Positions 35,570 through 46,658 of a stretch of DNA of 64,000 nt are shown here, piece after piece. Where the stretch lies: positions 4,402,001-4,466,000 of the forward strand of contig NC_060258.1 of NCBI RefSeq assembly GCF_921293095.1, in the 5' to 3' direction. The DNA comes from Ischnura elegans. Its lineage: Eukaryota; Arthropoda; Insecta; Odonata; Coenagrionidae. The notes beneath the pieces are model-generated. The model made no database searches, had not been told where the DNA came from, and was given only the letters and a program-made list of their open reading frames with translations. Both the position numbers and the translations under genes were made by a program. How positions within the stretch are numbered: position 1 is the stretch's first letter; each line of letters opens with the position of its first letter.

Positions 35570-35912
35570 TCACTATCTGACGAGTTTTTATCACTTTCAC
35601 TGTCTGAGCTAAAGCATTGTTTTCCTTTTTCAAAAACAGATCCATTGCATTGTTCGGTAAGCTGTGTGTTTCCTCCAGTTTAATTGGCATAATTTTTGTC
35701 ATTATCAGTTATGACATTAGGAGTTGTCTTCGAAATAAATCCCTATTTGTGGCCTCTCGTGCCATTTTTCTAGTCAACCGTTCGCGGAACTTTCTCACGT
35801 CCTTATATCGTGCCTATATTGCTTCCCCTGTCAGTTGTCGCAATTAAGAATGGACTCTGTTGCAATGTCAGCTCCTTGAATGAAGACCTTATGCACGGTT
35901 GGTGGCATACCA
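35570..35912 (-). pseudogene. Transib transposase C-terminal remnant in copy B
   Basis: On the - strand it encodes MPPTVHKVFIQGADI, then QLTGEAI-stop-ARYKDVRKFRE and NRDLFRRQLLMS. It ends SSDSESDKNSSDSE before a stop. It aligns with HLSGEAMEARNKD..RRFRE in copy A and with copy D. The presumed catalytic Glu is kept, but an in-frame TAG sits three codons later and frameshifts flank it. Confidence 0.7.
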
Positions 35913-38900
35913 TAATTGTATTAAAAGCGTCAGTGAGAGAGAGAGAGAAAATTAAATTATTTGGAGAGGAAATCTAGAATAATTGTGATGACTTTTGAAT
36001 ACTCGTGCCTGTTTCATGCTTCGCCTAACGAACACCATTTTTTACCTAAAAAAGAAGGCACAAAGGTGCTCACGAGCAATAATTCATGAGACATAGGCCC
36101 TCGTTCCCACGTGCAATTATATTTCGCATGTCCTCACTGCTATCAAAGCCGTGTTTGCAAATTAAAGTGCACTTTATATGCGACCCGAAACTAGGATCTG
36201 TGGAAATGCACGTTAAGATTCGAGTCGCAGTAAGAGAACAGAACCATTTTTGGAAACTTCTTATATAACCTCTGCTACAATAATTTCACTCGGGTAAGTG
36301 AAATCATATGCTCGCGTCACTATCTCATCGCTGGGGTTAATATTATATCCCTGGCATTTCAGATTTTCGAAGATTCTTGCACCGAAATTTGGTGAGCTGC
36401 ATGGACACAATTACTTATTGAGAGGGCCTCTTAATCTGACATAACATAATATTCGGGGTTGCATTTTATCCACTTGGCAAGAGTTCTTCTTGCCTCCGAG
36501 GATGGTCACTGTATCTTCCTTTTGCACTCGTTTTCCTCCTATTCGTTCTTTCGATACAACCCTGAAAACATGAATTGACGTCCATCTGCACTGGCTAAAC
36601 TAGAGCAACATGTGAATTGTGCTGCATAAGGAATAGTTATTAATTGCTTTAAATCAAGAATATAAACTAAATAAGAATAATGAACTCTTCAAGCACCAAG
36701 ACAGTACTTGATTTGGCAAAATTCGGCAAAATCAAGTACTGTATTGAGCCATTTTCCATCACGTTTAAGGAATATATTAACTGTTATTTTTTAAAAGTTT
36801 ATTAGTTAGTAAAAGAGTCCGTTTCCCCACTTTAAGAACGCGATTTAAGTCCATTCTCCATGGAATGCACTCAAAGAAAGAAACCTTTCAGTGCACCTCT
36901 TGTAGTGCCCAACGATTGCATAATGAGAGTCATTCGTAGCAATATTTAGAAATTTTACTTCCTGGTGATTATTTTCTGTCACTAATATATCTGTTATCCA
37001 CATTTAAAATTCGGGGTTGCAAATTGGTGCAAGGTTTGACTTTAGATTCACAATGTAGAAGCTTCAAATAACGACATGATATAAGTTACTTAGTGTAAGC
37101 CGGTGACAATGTCTACTTTTTTTCTACGTTTATGTAAAAAAATGGGTTGAAAACAGGCTCCGCCATTTTGTTATGTATCTATGGTTATTGATGAAACAAA
37201 ATCTTTGAAAACCTTTCAAATGAAAGAATAATAAGTGTCAATTAAGATGGTATAACATTTTTGTCGATAAAAGAATTTATAAAACCACTGCACGAGGATA
37301 AATTCGGCAATTTTCAGAAAAAATCGAGGGTGGTCGTTTTTCGCTAAATTTGCTCAACTTTGACCTCACATATATTGTTAAAGTGAAAACACAGGACCAA
37401 AATAATCAGGGTAGTTATGCACAATTTATTCGAGAATGTGTATGCGAAGTTTCAACTTCCTAGCTCAAAAAAATCGATTTTGAGGTTTTGGCCAGCTTTT
37501 TTCGATTCTAGCCCACTGTGCGTCGCTACAAATTATATTTAGGTTCTCCTTTACGATGTAGTTACAAATAAAATAAGTCATGCAATACTATGTAGCAATA
37601 TCAGTCAGAAAGCCATGAAACCGGAATGTGGAGTTTTACAATGTAACAAAGGTGTTTCACGGTTTTTTTCTCTGTGTAATGATTCGACTGAAATTTCATT
37701 GATGTGTGGGTCCCTTCAGGAGGTAGACGTTCTTTTCTTTAACTAAAAGGCTGAGATATAATACAATCACTCGCTTTTTATTCAATACTGAACGTGACGT
37801 GTGGGATACACGTGCATCGGAGACAATGAACTCTAATAGGTAAGTATGCTTAGATTTACCACAGCAATTATAATTGAAATCTTTATAGATCATTGATTCA
37901 ATGCGACTGTTTTTAGAGGAATGACTCTTCAAGAAGTTCTATCTGCACTGGAAGATGACCAGGACGATGTTTTAGGCATCTACATAGAACCTCCAGAGAG
38001 TAACGTGTTATCTGACGAAGATTCAGCGGAGGAGGATGGCGGTGGCTTCATTGATAATCTGTCTGGTCGTCAACTTCGAGCAGGTGCTGAAATATTAGTG
38101 AGTACTCTACAAGGGGAATGAGAAAGTGATGGACTTGAGACGAGTGACAAACGGGCAAACCCAAATAGGAAGAAAGTGAAACGAGTATTGACTATCTGGA
38201 AAGATGAAGATCTCTGTGTCAAAAATTCATTATTTCCGGACGTAAATTATTGTGACATTGGTGAGAAGTCGCCTACAGAAGTTGTTTTTTTGATGATGAA
38301 TTAATTAACTTCCTAATTTTGCAGTCAAAAGATAATGCCGCATTGCAGAATTTTCGTAATTTGAATATAGCAGCTGCTGAAATTAAGTTCTTCCTGGGAA
38401 TTTTTATCCTCTCGGGTTATAATAATGTTCCCAGTAAACGTGATTACTGGGATTCATCTGGTGACTTGCGTAATGAATTTGTTGTGAATGCTATACGCCG
38501 CGATAGATTTTTACAAATATCTAGGTTTTTACACTGTGCAAATAATTGCCAGCCTCATGCAGAAGATAAAATGTGGAAACTGAGACCAATTATGAATATG
38601 TTGAAAAACCGATTTCTAGCTATGTTCTGTCCTGAGGAGCATCTGGGTTTTGATGAGTGCATGATTGAATATTTTGGACGACACCCGTGTAAACAGTTCC
38701 TTCGCGGTAAGCCTATTGGGTTTGGCTATAAAGTATGGTCTCTAAATACCACTGCCGGATATTTAGTGAACTTTGATGCTTATCAAGGTAGAAACCCTGC
38801 ATCAAATTCTGAGTACGAGAAAATGGTATGGAAATGTGCTGCATCTCTTCTGCAAATGCTTGATGAAATTCCACACGAAAAGAAGAACCTTGCTTATAAA

Positions 38901-38984
38901 CTATATTTTGATAATTTATTTACCGGGTTTGAACTTCTAAAAGAGCTTAGGTCCAGGGGCTATGGAGCCACTGGAACTATTGGT

Positions 38985-41638
38985 TTCCTTACCTGGTTTT
39001 GTACTATACCGAAATGATCGTGAAGGAAAACGAGGAGGAGGGGTCGGCATATATGTACACTCATCATTAAAAGTCAAAGATTTGGGTCGATCTGCTAATG
39101 TAATTGATAATCAACTGGAGTATATCTCTCTTGAAATTAGCGGTCCATATTCAAAATTATTAGCGACTGTTGTATACAGACCACCAAAGACAAATGGGTT
39201 GCCCGAACTCGAAAGTTTTCTTGTTAATACTGTTCCTAGTTATGTAAATCGAGTTGTCATGGGTGACTTCAACATCAATCTTTTAAAAGAAACAGCTGAT
39301 AAAGATGCCTTCCTTAACCTATTACAAGTGTGTGGTTTGAATATTGTGCCAACTATGCCAACCTGTCATACGAAGAGCTGCAGCTCTCTCCTAGATATTA
39401 TCTGTGTTGATGACCTTAATAAAATTACGTCCTCTGGTCAAACACCAGATCCGCCACTCTCATGCCACGACCAAGTCTTTGTTACCTACAAAATGTTAAT
39501 TCCATCATTTACGCCAAAAATTGTAACCTTCAGAGACTTCAAAAATTTTGACGAGGAAAAGTTCATCACCGATCTATGCCAGATTAACTGGTCTTCCATC
39601 AGTAGACTGATTTCTGTGGACGACAAAGTTAATGAGTTAAACTCCCTCCTACTCAACACACTGGACTCGCATGCTCCAATCCGAAGTGTACGTGTCACCC
39701 ATCCCCCGACACCATGGCTCACACCAGAAATTAAACTGAAGATAAAGGAAAGAAATATTACTCGAGCAATGTTCCGGCGATATAAAGTTCCGGCTACTCT
39801 CACTAGATACAAAACCATACGTAACCAAGTGAAGAGTATGATACGCAATGCAAAAAAAAATTATTTCAAACGCACTCTAGGAAAAAAGGGCGATCCTAAA
39901 TCTATGTGGAAATCCATTCGTAATCTTGGAATTTTACCTCCTAAAACCAATAGCAATATCTTAAATATCCATCCAGATGTTCTCAATAATCACTTTGTCA
40001 AAAGTGAACCGCAAATCTCCCTCGAACCTCATATCCCACCTCCAGCGAATCATAATCAGTTCTTCTTCTCACATGTCTCATCGTCCTCAGTTTTTAGCGC
40101 GTGCAAAAAAATCACCTCCAATGCCAAAGGACATGATAAAATTCCCATTTCTTGCATTAAGAAGGCTCTACCTGTCATTTTGCCTTCGCTCCTAAATATA
40201 ATAGATGCCTCACTTCAAACGGCACACTATCCTGCGACCTGGAAGCACTCCCTTATACACCCAATTGCTAAATGCCCCCAGCCCTCTACACCTGATGGCT
40301 TCAGACCGATAGGAATTTTATGTGCTTTTGCCAAGATATTTGAGCGGATTGTATTTCAGCAATTAAGCTCATATACATCCACTGCTAACTTACTAAACCC
40401 CTTGCAGTCTGGCTTCCGTGGTCGACATAGCACTCAAACTGCACTCTTAAAAATTACCGAGGACATTCGTGAGGCAATGGACAAACGCCAGGTGACGATC
40501 TTAGTATTATTCGATTTCACCAAGGCTTTCGACTCCGTTTGCCATGAATTGCTCCTCCGCAAGCTGAGTACCCTAAATTTCTCAAAGAGTGCTGTTGACT
40601 GGTTTAGATCTTACCTCAGCGGTCGCACTCAAGCAGTGGTGGTCAGTAGTAACCTACAGTCAAACTGGATCCCTAATCCCGTGGGGATGGTACAAGGCTC
40701 CGTTCTTAGCCCACTTCTTTTTTCTCTCTTTATAAACGACCTCCCTGATGTCCTCATGCATTGTGACTACCACCTTTACGCCGACGATTTTCAAATTTAT
40801 CGTCATTCATCGCCGTCCAATATTATTAATTCAATCGCACTTATCAATGAGGACATCGAGAGAATTAACAGTTGGGCGCAGGCTAATCATTTGGTTCTCA
40901 ATGACAAGAAAACAACAGCAATAATTATAGGGAGCAATTATTTCTTTTCCCAATTAGACCATGAAAATCTACCTAAAATAAGACTCGGTAGCCACAATGT
41001 ACCTTATGAGGAAACAGTAAAAAACCTTGGAGTCATATTCGATCGAACCCTTAGCTGGAAGCCTCAAACAAACTATGCGAGGCGTAAAATTTTTGGGATC
41101 ACTACATCAACTTGTCAGAGCCAGAGAAATACTTACACCCGACATACGAATTTCATTAGTTAAAACACTAGTCTTCCCTCACTTGGATTATTGCACAGCC
41201 TTATTCACTAACCAAGACGACGCAAACAATAATAAACTCCAATTGGCCATGAATTCAGCTGAAAGCTTTATTTACGATTTAAAAAAATGGGACCATATCA
41301 GTAACTATTACAATCACCTCAACTGGCTTAAGTATAAAGAGCGTCGCACCCTTCACATAATAACTCTAGCCTTTAGTATCTTAACGACCGGTTACCCGCC
41401 ATACTTGTATGAGAAATTCATTAGAAAATCTGAGGTTCATGATATACCTACCCGAAATCATAACATTGACCTCCATATTCCAAAACATCACACGCCTCAT
41501 ATGAACAAATCATTCATAGTAACCGCCTCACAAATATGGAACTCTCTCCCAGCCCAAATAAGAAGCAGTACAAATATCAATAGGTTCAAACACAGCACAT
41601 ATGGGTTTCTGAAGAATGCCTCCTTATCCCCAAGTTAA
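38985..41638 (+). pseudogene. LINE endonuclease-reverse transcriptase ORF2, truncated and frameshifted
   Basis: The frame opens inside the AP endonuclease domain (GGGVGIYV; VVYRPPK; MGDFNINLL; LLDIICV; SCHDQVFV). The RT follows with DGFRPIGIL, QSGFRGRHSTQTALL, LVLFDFTKAFDSV, VQGSVLSPLLFSLFIND and the YADD box (YADDFQIY). Then NLGVIFDRTLSW leads into the thumb-like region. A frameshift in the A/T run at about 41086-41095 moves the remainder to another frame (FLGSLHQLVRAREILTPDIR, PHLDYCTALF, SQIWNSLPAQIR), ending at 41638. These motifs fit the CR1/L2/Daphne group. The EN N-terminus is missing and the frame is broken, so it is not autonomous. Confidence 0.9.
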
Positions 41639-41640
41639 AT

Positions 41641-41828
41641 TTCTTTTGTTTATATTCACTTTCTTATGTTCATATTTCTTGTTTTTATTCACTTTCTTAT
41701 GTTCATATTTCTTGTTTATATTCACTTTCTTATGCTCATATTTCTTGTTTATATTCACTTTCTTATGTTCATATTTCTTGTTTATATTCACTTTCTTATG
41801 TTCATATCTCTTGTCCATATTTCTTTTG
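41641..41828 (+). repeat. 33-bp minisatellite in the LINE 3' UTR
   Basis: About five copies of a 33-bp unit (TTCTTGTTTATATTCACTTT, then CTTATGTTCATAT) with few differences. The period is a multiple of three, so it yields pseudo-ORFs with an 11-residue repeat on both strands. The array lies just after the LINE stop codon. Confidence 0.9.
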
Positions 41829-43177
41829 TTTGTCACCTTAAATTTTGTAATTAGTGTGTTATATCGAAGTGCGATTATTTATTATTATTTTTTTTGTCGA
41901 AAATATTGTATTGTTTCTTTCATGTACTAGGCGATATGCACTGTTCACATTTGACTGTATATGTATATATATTTATTTACTTTTTCTTTTATTTATCTAT
42001 CTCAATGTGAAATGTAAAAAGATGTACTTATATTTTCTCATGGGCCCCAGTGCCTACGAAAATAAACGATATTATTATTATTATTAGAGAAAACCGTATT
42101 CCAAAAGACTGTCCAATAATTCCATCTAACGAAATACACAATAAACAAAGGGGTTTTTATGATAAATGCCTCAGTAAGGAGGACGGCATCCTTTTGGTAA
42201 AGTGGGTAGACAATTCCACAGTTCGCGTGCCACCACCTGCCATAGCATTCAGCCCGTAGCTCCTCTGCGGCGATTTTCACGGGCAGAAATGAGGAATGTT
42301 CGCATTCCTCGCCCATCAGTGATTTCAGAGTACAACTGTTACATGGGGGGAAAGGACAGAATGGACGAAAATGTGTCCTACTACAGAATAGGGATAAGAG
42401 GTAAAAAGTGGTGGTGGTGCATATTCACATGGCTAGTGGATGTGTCACTGAACAATGCGTGGGTTCTTCATAAGAAATCAGGAAAAACGCTCTCACAATA
42501 CAGTTTCGTCGTAGCATCATCCAAGTGTATCTGACAAAATACAAAAATCCTCCTATTAGTGTAGGGCGGCCTTTGATATCAAGGAATAGTAGTATCCACG
42601 TCCGAGTAAGTGATGAAATTCGCCTCGACGGTATTGGCCATTTGATTGAACCATGCAATCGACGACGCTGTGAAGGTGAATATTGCCAAAGTACTATTCG
42701 TACGCAATGTGTGAAATGTGGCTTAGGGCTTTGTGTACCATGCTTTGCAAACTTTCACAAAAAATGAAATTCTTTGCTGTTCACATTACGTTTATGCCTT
42801 TTTGACATATGTTAATTTGACATGGCCATAAGACATATATTTATTATGACATGGCTTAATTTGTTGATTCCATAAATCCTTTGTCCAGAAGAAGAAATAA
42901 ATATGACTTAAAAATTGATATGTTATATATAGTTCAAAGACTTTAACCGGGGAGCAAGATAAATGCAGTGATTATTCGGAGAGTTGATTACGCGAGCGGG
43001 GATGCTACTGCTACGGTATCCGCCTAGCGTGATCATATGGACACAAGTCATTTTTATGAAACCACTGCACATACTTCTATAATATTTGGGATATATGTTT
43101 TCAAGTAAATAGCGATCAATCCCTGAAAAGAGGAAAAAAATCGGAGGAAAAAAAATATTCCGGCGTTAAAGGGTTGA

Positions 43178-43550
43178 AGGTGGAAGAAAACAGCGCGATC
43201 ATCAAGCCAGAAAAATATTTAGACTTTACCCGAATGAAGATATTTTCCGAAGACTGATTCTGACTTGGGGTCTTCATATTTTCAATCCATGTATTGAATT
43301 ATCTCCGGAAGAGCACCCGAACCAAGAGAGCGAAGAGGAGAGGGAGGGGAGGGATTCAGGAGGATCTGATATTGAAATTTATTATTTTAAAGAATATAAG
43401 ACATTAAAAATGCTCTAATGAAAATTTAGGAGTTAAATTTCACCCCATCACTACTCAAAATCTTATTAAAATATTACGTTTTGGTCCAAATAGCAGTATC
43501 TCAAGAAGTCTGAAGATCACATCTCCTCAAGGTAAGTCAGTATATGCACA
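43178..43550. other. Host sequence between P2 and element X
   Basis: 373 bp without a recognised gene. A stretch near 43440-43530 is open and ends in CAAGGTAAGT, like an exon and donor, but no supporting acceptor or homology was seen. Confidence 0.35.
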
Positions 43551-43985
43551 AGGGTGCCTCGTTTTGCCACTTTTTTTAGGAGCGAATCGTAATACCCGGC
43601 AAAAGTTGCGTACCCGGGTGGGTAATAGCGATATGATTTTTTTTTAATCGGTTAATATCTTCTGTTCGACATTTTGTCTTGGAATTTCGAAATTTTTAAC
43701 AAAAAACGTTTAAAATGTAAATAATTCAAATTTGGTTTTATCAAGCACTCATTTTCTCCAATGGTGTATAACGTTGGTGTTTCCTTGATATTTTAGACCA
43801 TGCGCAACAGCTCTATTCCTTCTAATTATCGAGAAAAATGGCCTTTAGAAAGGTAGGCAACCCGCAACACACAGTCTCATTTCTACGCTATGCCTGCGAT
43901 AAATGACGTGAAATAGAGATGTTTTTCAGTCAAAAATGTGTAAACCATGTCTGAAGTTGTCGAGGGTAGTCATTAGGATTAGTGT
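43551..43985 (+). repeat. Left TIR of element X
   Basis: About 435 bp, inverted copy at 52490-52924. It includes GTACCCGGGTGGGTA and a run of sequence up to GTCGAGGGTAGTCATTA. Small indels separate the arms, so they are not recent twins. Confidence 0.85.
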
Positions 43986-44274
43986 ATGCTCTTTTATGTC
44001 ATCGCCGACTATATTGACCGTATTTTCGTGTAAAAAGATATCACTGAACATGGAAATTTTATCATTCGGGATTCACTGACGGTTTTTTGTCCCTTAAGGG
44101 TCAAATTTACCTCCCCTGCGGTCAGAAAAGGGATTTATTTTAGTATCATCTTGCAAATATTGACATTCTCGCTCACCTATCCAGAGAAATTAGCCATGTG
44201 ACCCAGAGCCCATCTCGTGGAGGTGCCTGCACCTTGGGCTCCTCCGCCTCCTCTACCCAACCAACCAACGAACG

Positions 44275-44590
44275 TTATGCAGACCAGCTTATTTGTTTTG
44301 AATCGTCGCCGTCCGGAAATATTGTGAAAAATTGGGATCTCGATTGAAACTTTGGCAGAACTTTCCTTCTAATCAAAGTGGATCTAATAACGACATCCTT
44401 GGCGTTATTGCCGCATGTATGGGAAGCTGCTTCGGAGACTAGCTTTACTGTCCGTTCCACTGCCACTGTGTGGTGGAGATATACGGTGAATGACTATTTT
44501 GGCGAAGTATTTTCAGGAAGTGATAGTTTTTCAACGATTTCTTCATTTGATATATTCCTCACAACTTGTAGCATGATAATAGAAACGTCG
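44275..44590 (-). pseudogene. Element X protein fragment 5 (C-terminal part)
   Basis: The - strand reads SIIMLQVVRNISNEEIVEKL to a stop. In the next frame it continues VAVERTVKLVSEAASHTCG, then AKDVVIRSTLIRRKVLPKF and SRSQFF. The AVER.VKLV.EA block is the C-terminal signature I associate with the same family as fragments 1-4. Transib C separates it from fragment 4, so one gene was split by that insertion. Confidence 0.55.
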
Positions 44591-45473
44591 CACAGTGGGC
44601 TAGAATCGAAAAAAGCTGGCCAAAACCTCAAAATCGATTTTTTTAAGCTAGGAGGTTGAAACTTCGCATACACATTCTCAAATAAATTGTGCATAACTAC
44701 CCAGATTATTTTGGTCCTGTGTTTTCACTTTAACAATATATGTGAGGTCAAAGTTGAGCAAATTTAGCGAAAAACGACCACCCTCGATTTTTTCTGAAAA
44801 TTGCCGACTTTATCCTCGTGCAGTGGTGTTATAAATAGTTTTATCGACAAAACTGTTATACCATCTTAATTGACACTTCTTATTCTTTCATTTGAAAGGT
44901 TTTTAAAGATTTTGTTTCATCAATAACCATAGTTACATAACAAAATGGCGGAGCCTGTTTTCAACCCATTTTTTTACATAAACGTAGAAAAAAAGTATAC
45001 ATTGTCACCGGCTTACACTAAGTAACTTATATCATGTCGTTCTTTGAAGCTTCTACATTGTGAATCTAAAGTCAAACCTTGCACCAATTTGCAACCCCGA
45101 ATTTTAAATCGTTTTTTCGAACGCACGGACGACTCCGGTTCTGGCCGACGGCGGCGGAGAGTACGACGACGCGGCAAGCGGGTGGATGCAATATGGTCTC
45201 ATTCACTTTTATGTGTGGATAACAGATATATTAGAGACAGAAAATAATCACCAGAAAGTATTATTTATAAATATTGCTACGAATGACTCTCATTATGCAA
45301 TCGCTGGGCACTGCAAGAGGTGCACTGAAAGGTTTCTTTCTTTGAGTGCATTCCATGGAGAATGGACTTAAATCGCGTTCTTAAAGTGGGGAAACGGACT
45401 CTTTTACTAACTAATAAACTTTTAAAAAATAACAGTTAATATATTCCTTAAACGTGATGGAAAATGGCTCAAT

Positions 45474-45514
45474 ACAGTACTTGATTTTGCCGAATTTTGC
45501 CAAATCAAGTACTG
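45474..45514. repeat. Hairpin in the Transib C core (also in B)
   Basis: CAGTACTTGATTT and AAATCAAGTACTG form a perfect 13-bp stem with a 15-nt loop. The same hairpin occurs in copy B at about 36704-36742. Confidence 0.75.
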
Positions 45515-46312
45515 TCTTGGTGCTTGAAGAGTTCATTATTCTTATTTAGTTTATATTCTTGATTTAAAGCAATTAATAACTATTCGTTATGCAGCACAAT
45601 TTACATGTTGCTCTAGTTTAGCCAGTGCAGATGGACGTCAATTCATGTTTTCAGGGTTGTATCGAAAGAACGAATAGGAGGAAAACGAATGCAAAAGGAA
45701 GATACAGTGACCATCCTCGGAGGCAAGAAGAACTCTTGCCAAGTGGATAAAATGCAACCCCGAATATTATGTTATGTCAGATTAAGAGGCCCTCTCAATA
45801 AGTAATTGTGTCCATGCAGCTCACCAAATTTCGGTGCAAGAATCTTCGAAAATCTGAAATGCCAGGGATATAATATTAACCCCAGCGATGAGAGAGTGAC
45901 GCGAGCATATGATTTCATTTAGCCGAGTGAAATTATAGTAGCAGAGGTTATATAAGAAGTTTCCAAAAATGGTTCTGTTCTCTTACTGCGACTCGAATCT
46001 TAACGTGCATTTCCACAGATCCTAGTTTCGCGTCGCATATAAAGTGCACTTTAATTTGCAAACACGGCTTTGATAGCAGTGAGGACATGCGAAATATAAT
46101 TGCACGTGGGAACGAGGGCCTATGTCTCATGAATTATTGCTCGTGAGCACCTTTGTGCCTTCTTGTTTAGGTAAAAAATGCTGTTCGTTAGGCGAAGCAT
46201 GAAACAGGCACGAGTATTCAAAAGTCATCACAATTATTCTAGATTTCCTCTCCAAATAATTTAATTTTCTCTCTCTCTCTCTCTCTCTCACTGACGCTTT
46301 AAATACAATTAT

Positions 46313-46658
46313 GGTATGCCACCAACCGTGCATAAGGTCTTCATTCAAGGAGCTGACATTGCAACAGAGTCCATTCTTAATTGCGACAACTGACAGGGGA
46401 AGCAATATAGGCACGATATAAGGACGTGAGAAAGTTCCGTGAACGGTTGACTAGAAAAATGGCACGAGTGGCCACAAATAGGGATTTATTTCGAAGACAA
46501 CTCCTAATGTCATAACTGATAATGACAAAAATTATCCCAATTAAACTGGAGGAAACACACAGCTAACCGAACAATGTAATGGATCTGTTTTTGAAAAAGG
46601 AAAACAATGCTTTAGCTCAGACAGTGAAAGTGATAAAAACTCGTCAGATAGTGAATGA
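46313..46658 (+). pseudogene. Transib transposase C-terminal remnant in copy C
   Basis: Same content as the copy B remnant: MPPTVHKVFIQGADIATES, a frame change, QLTGEAI-stop-ARYKDVRKFRE, ATNRDLFRRQLLMS, and an acidic end (SSDSESDKNSSDSE) before TGA at 46656-46658. The shared TAG in B and C shows that both derive from an already defective master and were moved in trans. Confidence 0.7.

Larger units (their letters stand above)
34302..37520 (-). mobile_element. Transib copy B (fold-back type, nested in P2)
   Basis: The ends are CACAGTGGGCTAGAATCG, continuing AAAAAAGCTGGCCAAAA. They are flanked by CGTCG at 34297-34301 and 37521-37525. The arms are long: 34302 to about 35126 is repeated inverted at about 36795-37520. 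The right arm lacks about 105 bp, including the GC-rich patch near its middle. The core carries a transposase C-terminal remnant on the - strand. It is very similar to copy C along its whole length but with the core in opposite orientation, so both look recent. Confidence 0.9.
38982..42085 (+). mobile_element. 5'-truncated CR1-group non-LTR retrotransposon in P2
   Basis: The LINE enters at the codon after GTI of the piggyBac gene and ends with a short (ATT)n run. Immediately after it the piggyBac frame resumes. It is truncated within the endonuclease domain and keeps the RT, the C-terminal region and a 3' UTR. The UTR contains a 33-bp minisatellite and ends AATAAACGATATTATTATT. The target duplication is at most a few bases (ATT) and is hard to separate from the tail. 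Confidence 0.85.
37826..42767 (+). pseudogene. piggyBac transposase pseudogene of P2, split by a LINE
   Basis: A 14-nt first exon (37826-37839, MNSN) has a GTAAGT donor. The acceptor TTTTAG precedes exon 2 at 37917, giving [15 protein letters not shown], then [24 protein letters not shown] at 38119-38121 and a frameshift in a T run near 38288 break the frame. 38319-38980 is the DDE core, with GFDECMIEYFGR (first Asp) and LYFDNLFTGFELL (second Asp). The LINE interrupts after GTI. The frame resumes at 42086 with RENRIPKDCPIIP. Frameshifts near 42230 and 42505 separate MGGKDRMDENVSYYRI (third Asp) and the Cys-rich C-terminus (CVKCGLGLCVPCF). All three Asp residues survive, but at least three frameshifts and one stop make it inactive. 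Confidence 0.9.
33657..43173 (+). mobile_element. P2: piggyBac element with nested Transib B and LINE
   Basis: The left end CCCTTTAGCGCC follows TTAA (33653-33656). The right end, read inward, is CCCTTTAACGCC followed outside by TTGA (43174-43177), one change from TTAA. Subterminal inverted blocks support pairing of the ends: ATCACGCTAGGCGGATACCG at about 34040 and its reverse complement at about 43013-43033. Removing Transib B and the LINE leaves roughly 3.2 kb, a normal size for piggyBac. The transposase gene is on the + strand. Confidence 0.85.

Noticed and set aside
41616..41930. ORFs with an 11-residue repeat on both strands after the LINE
   Set aside because: They come from a 33-bp minisatellite whose period is a multiple of three. 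No real protein is supported.
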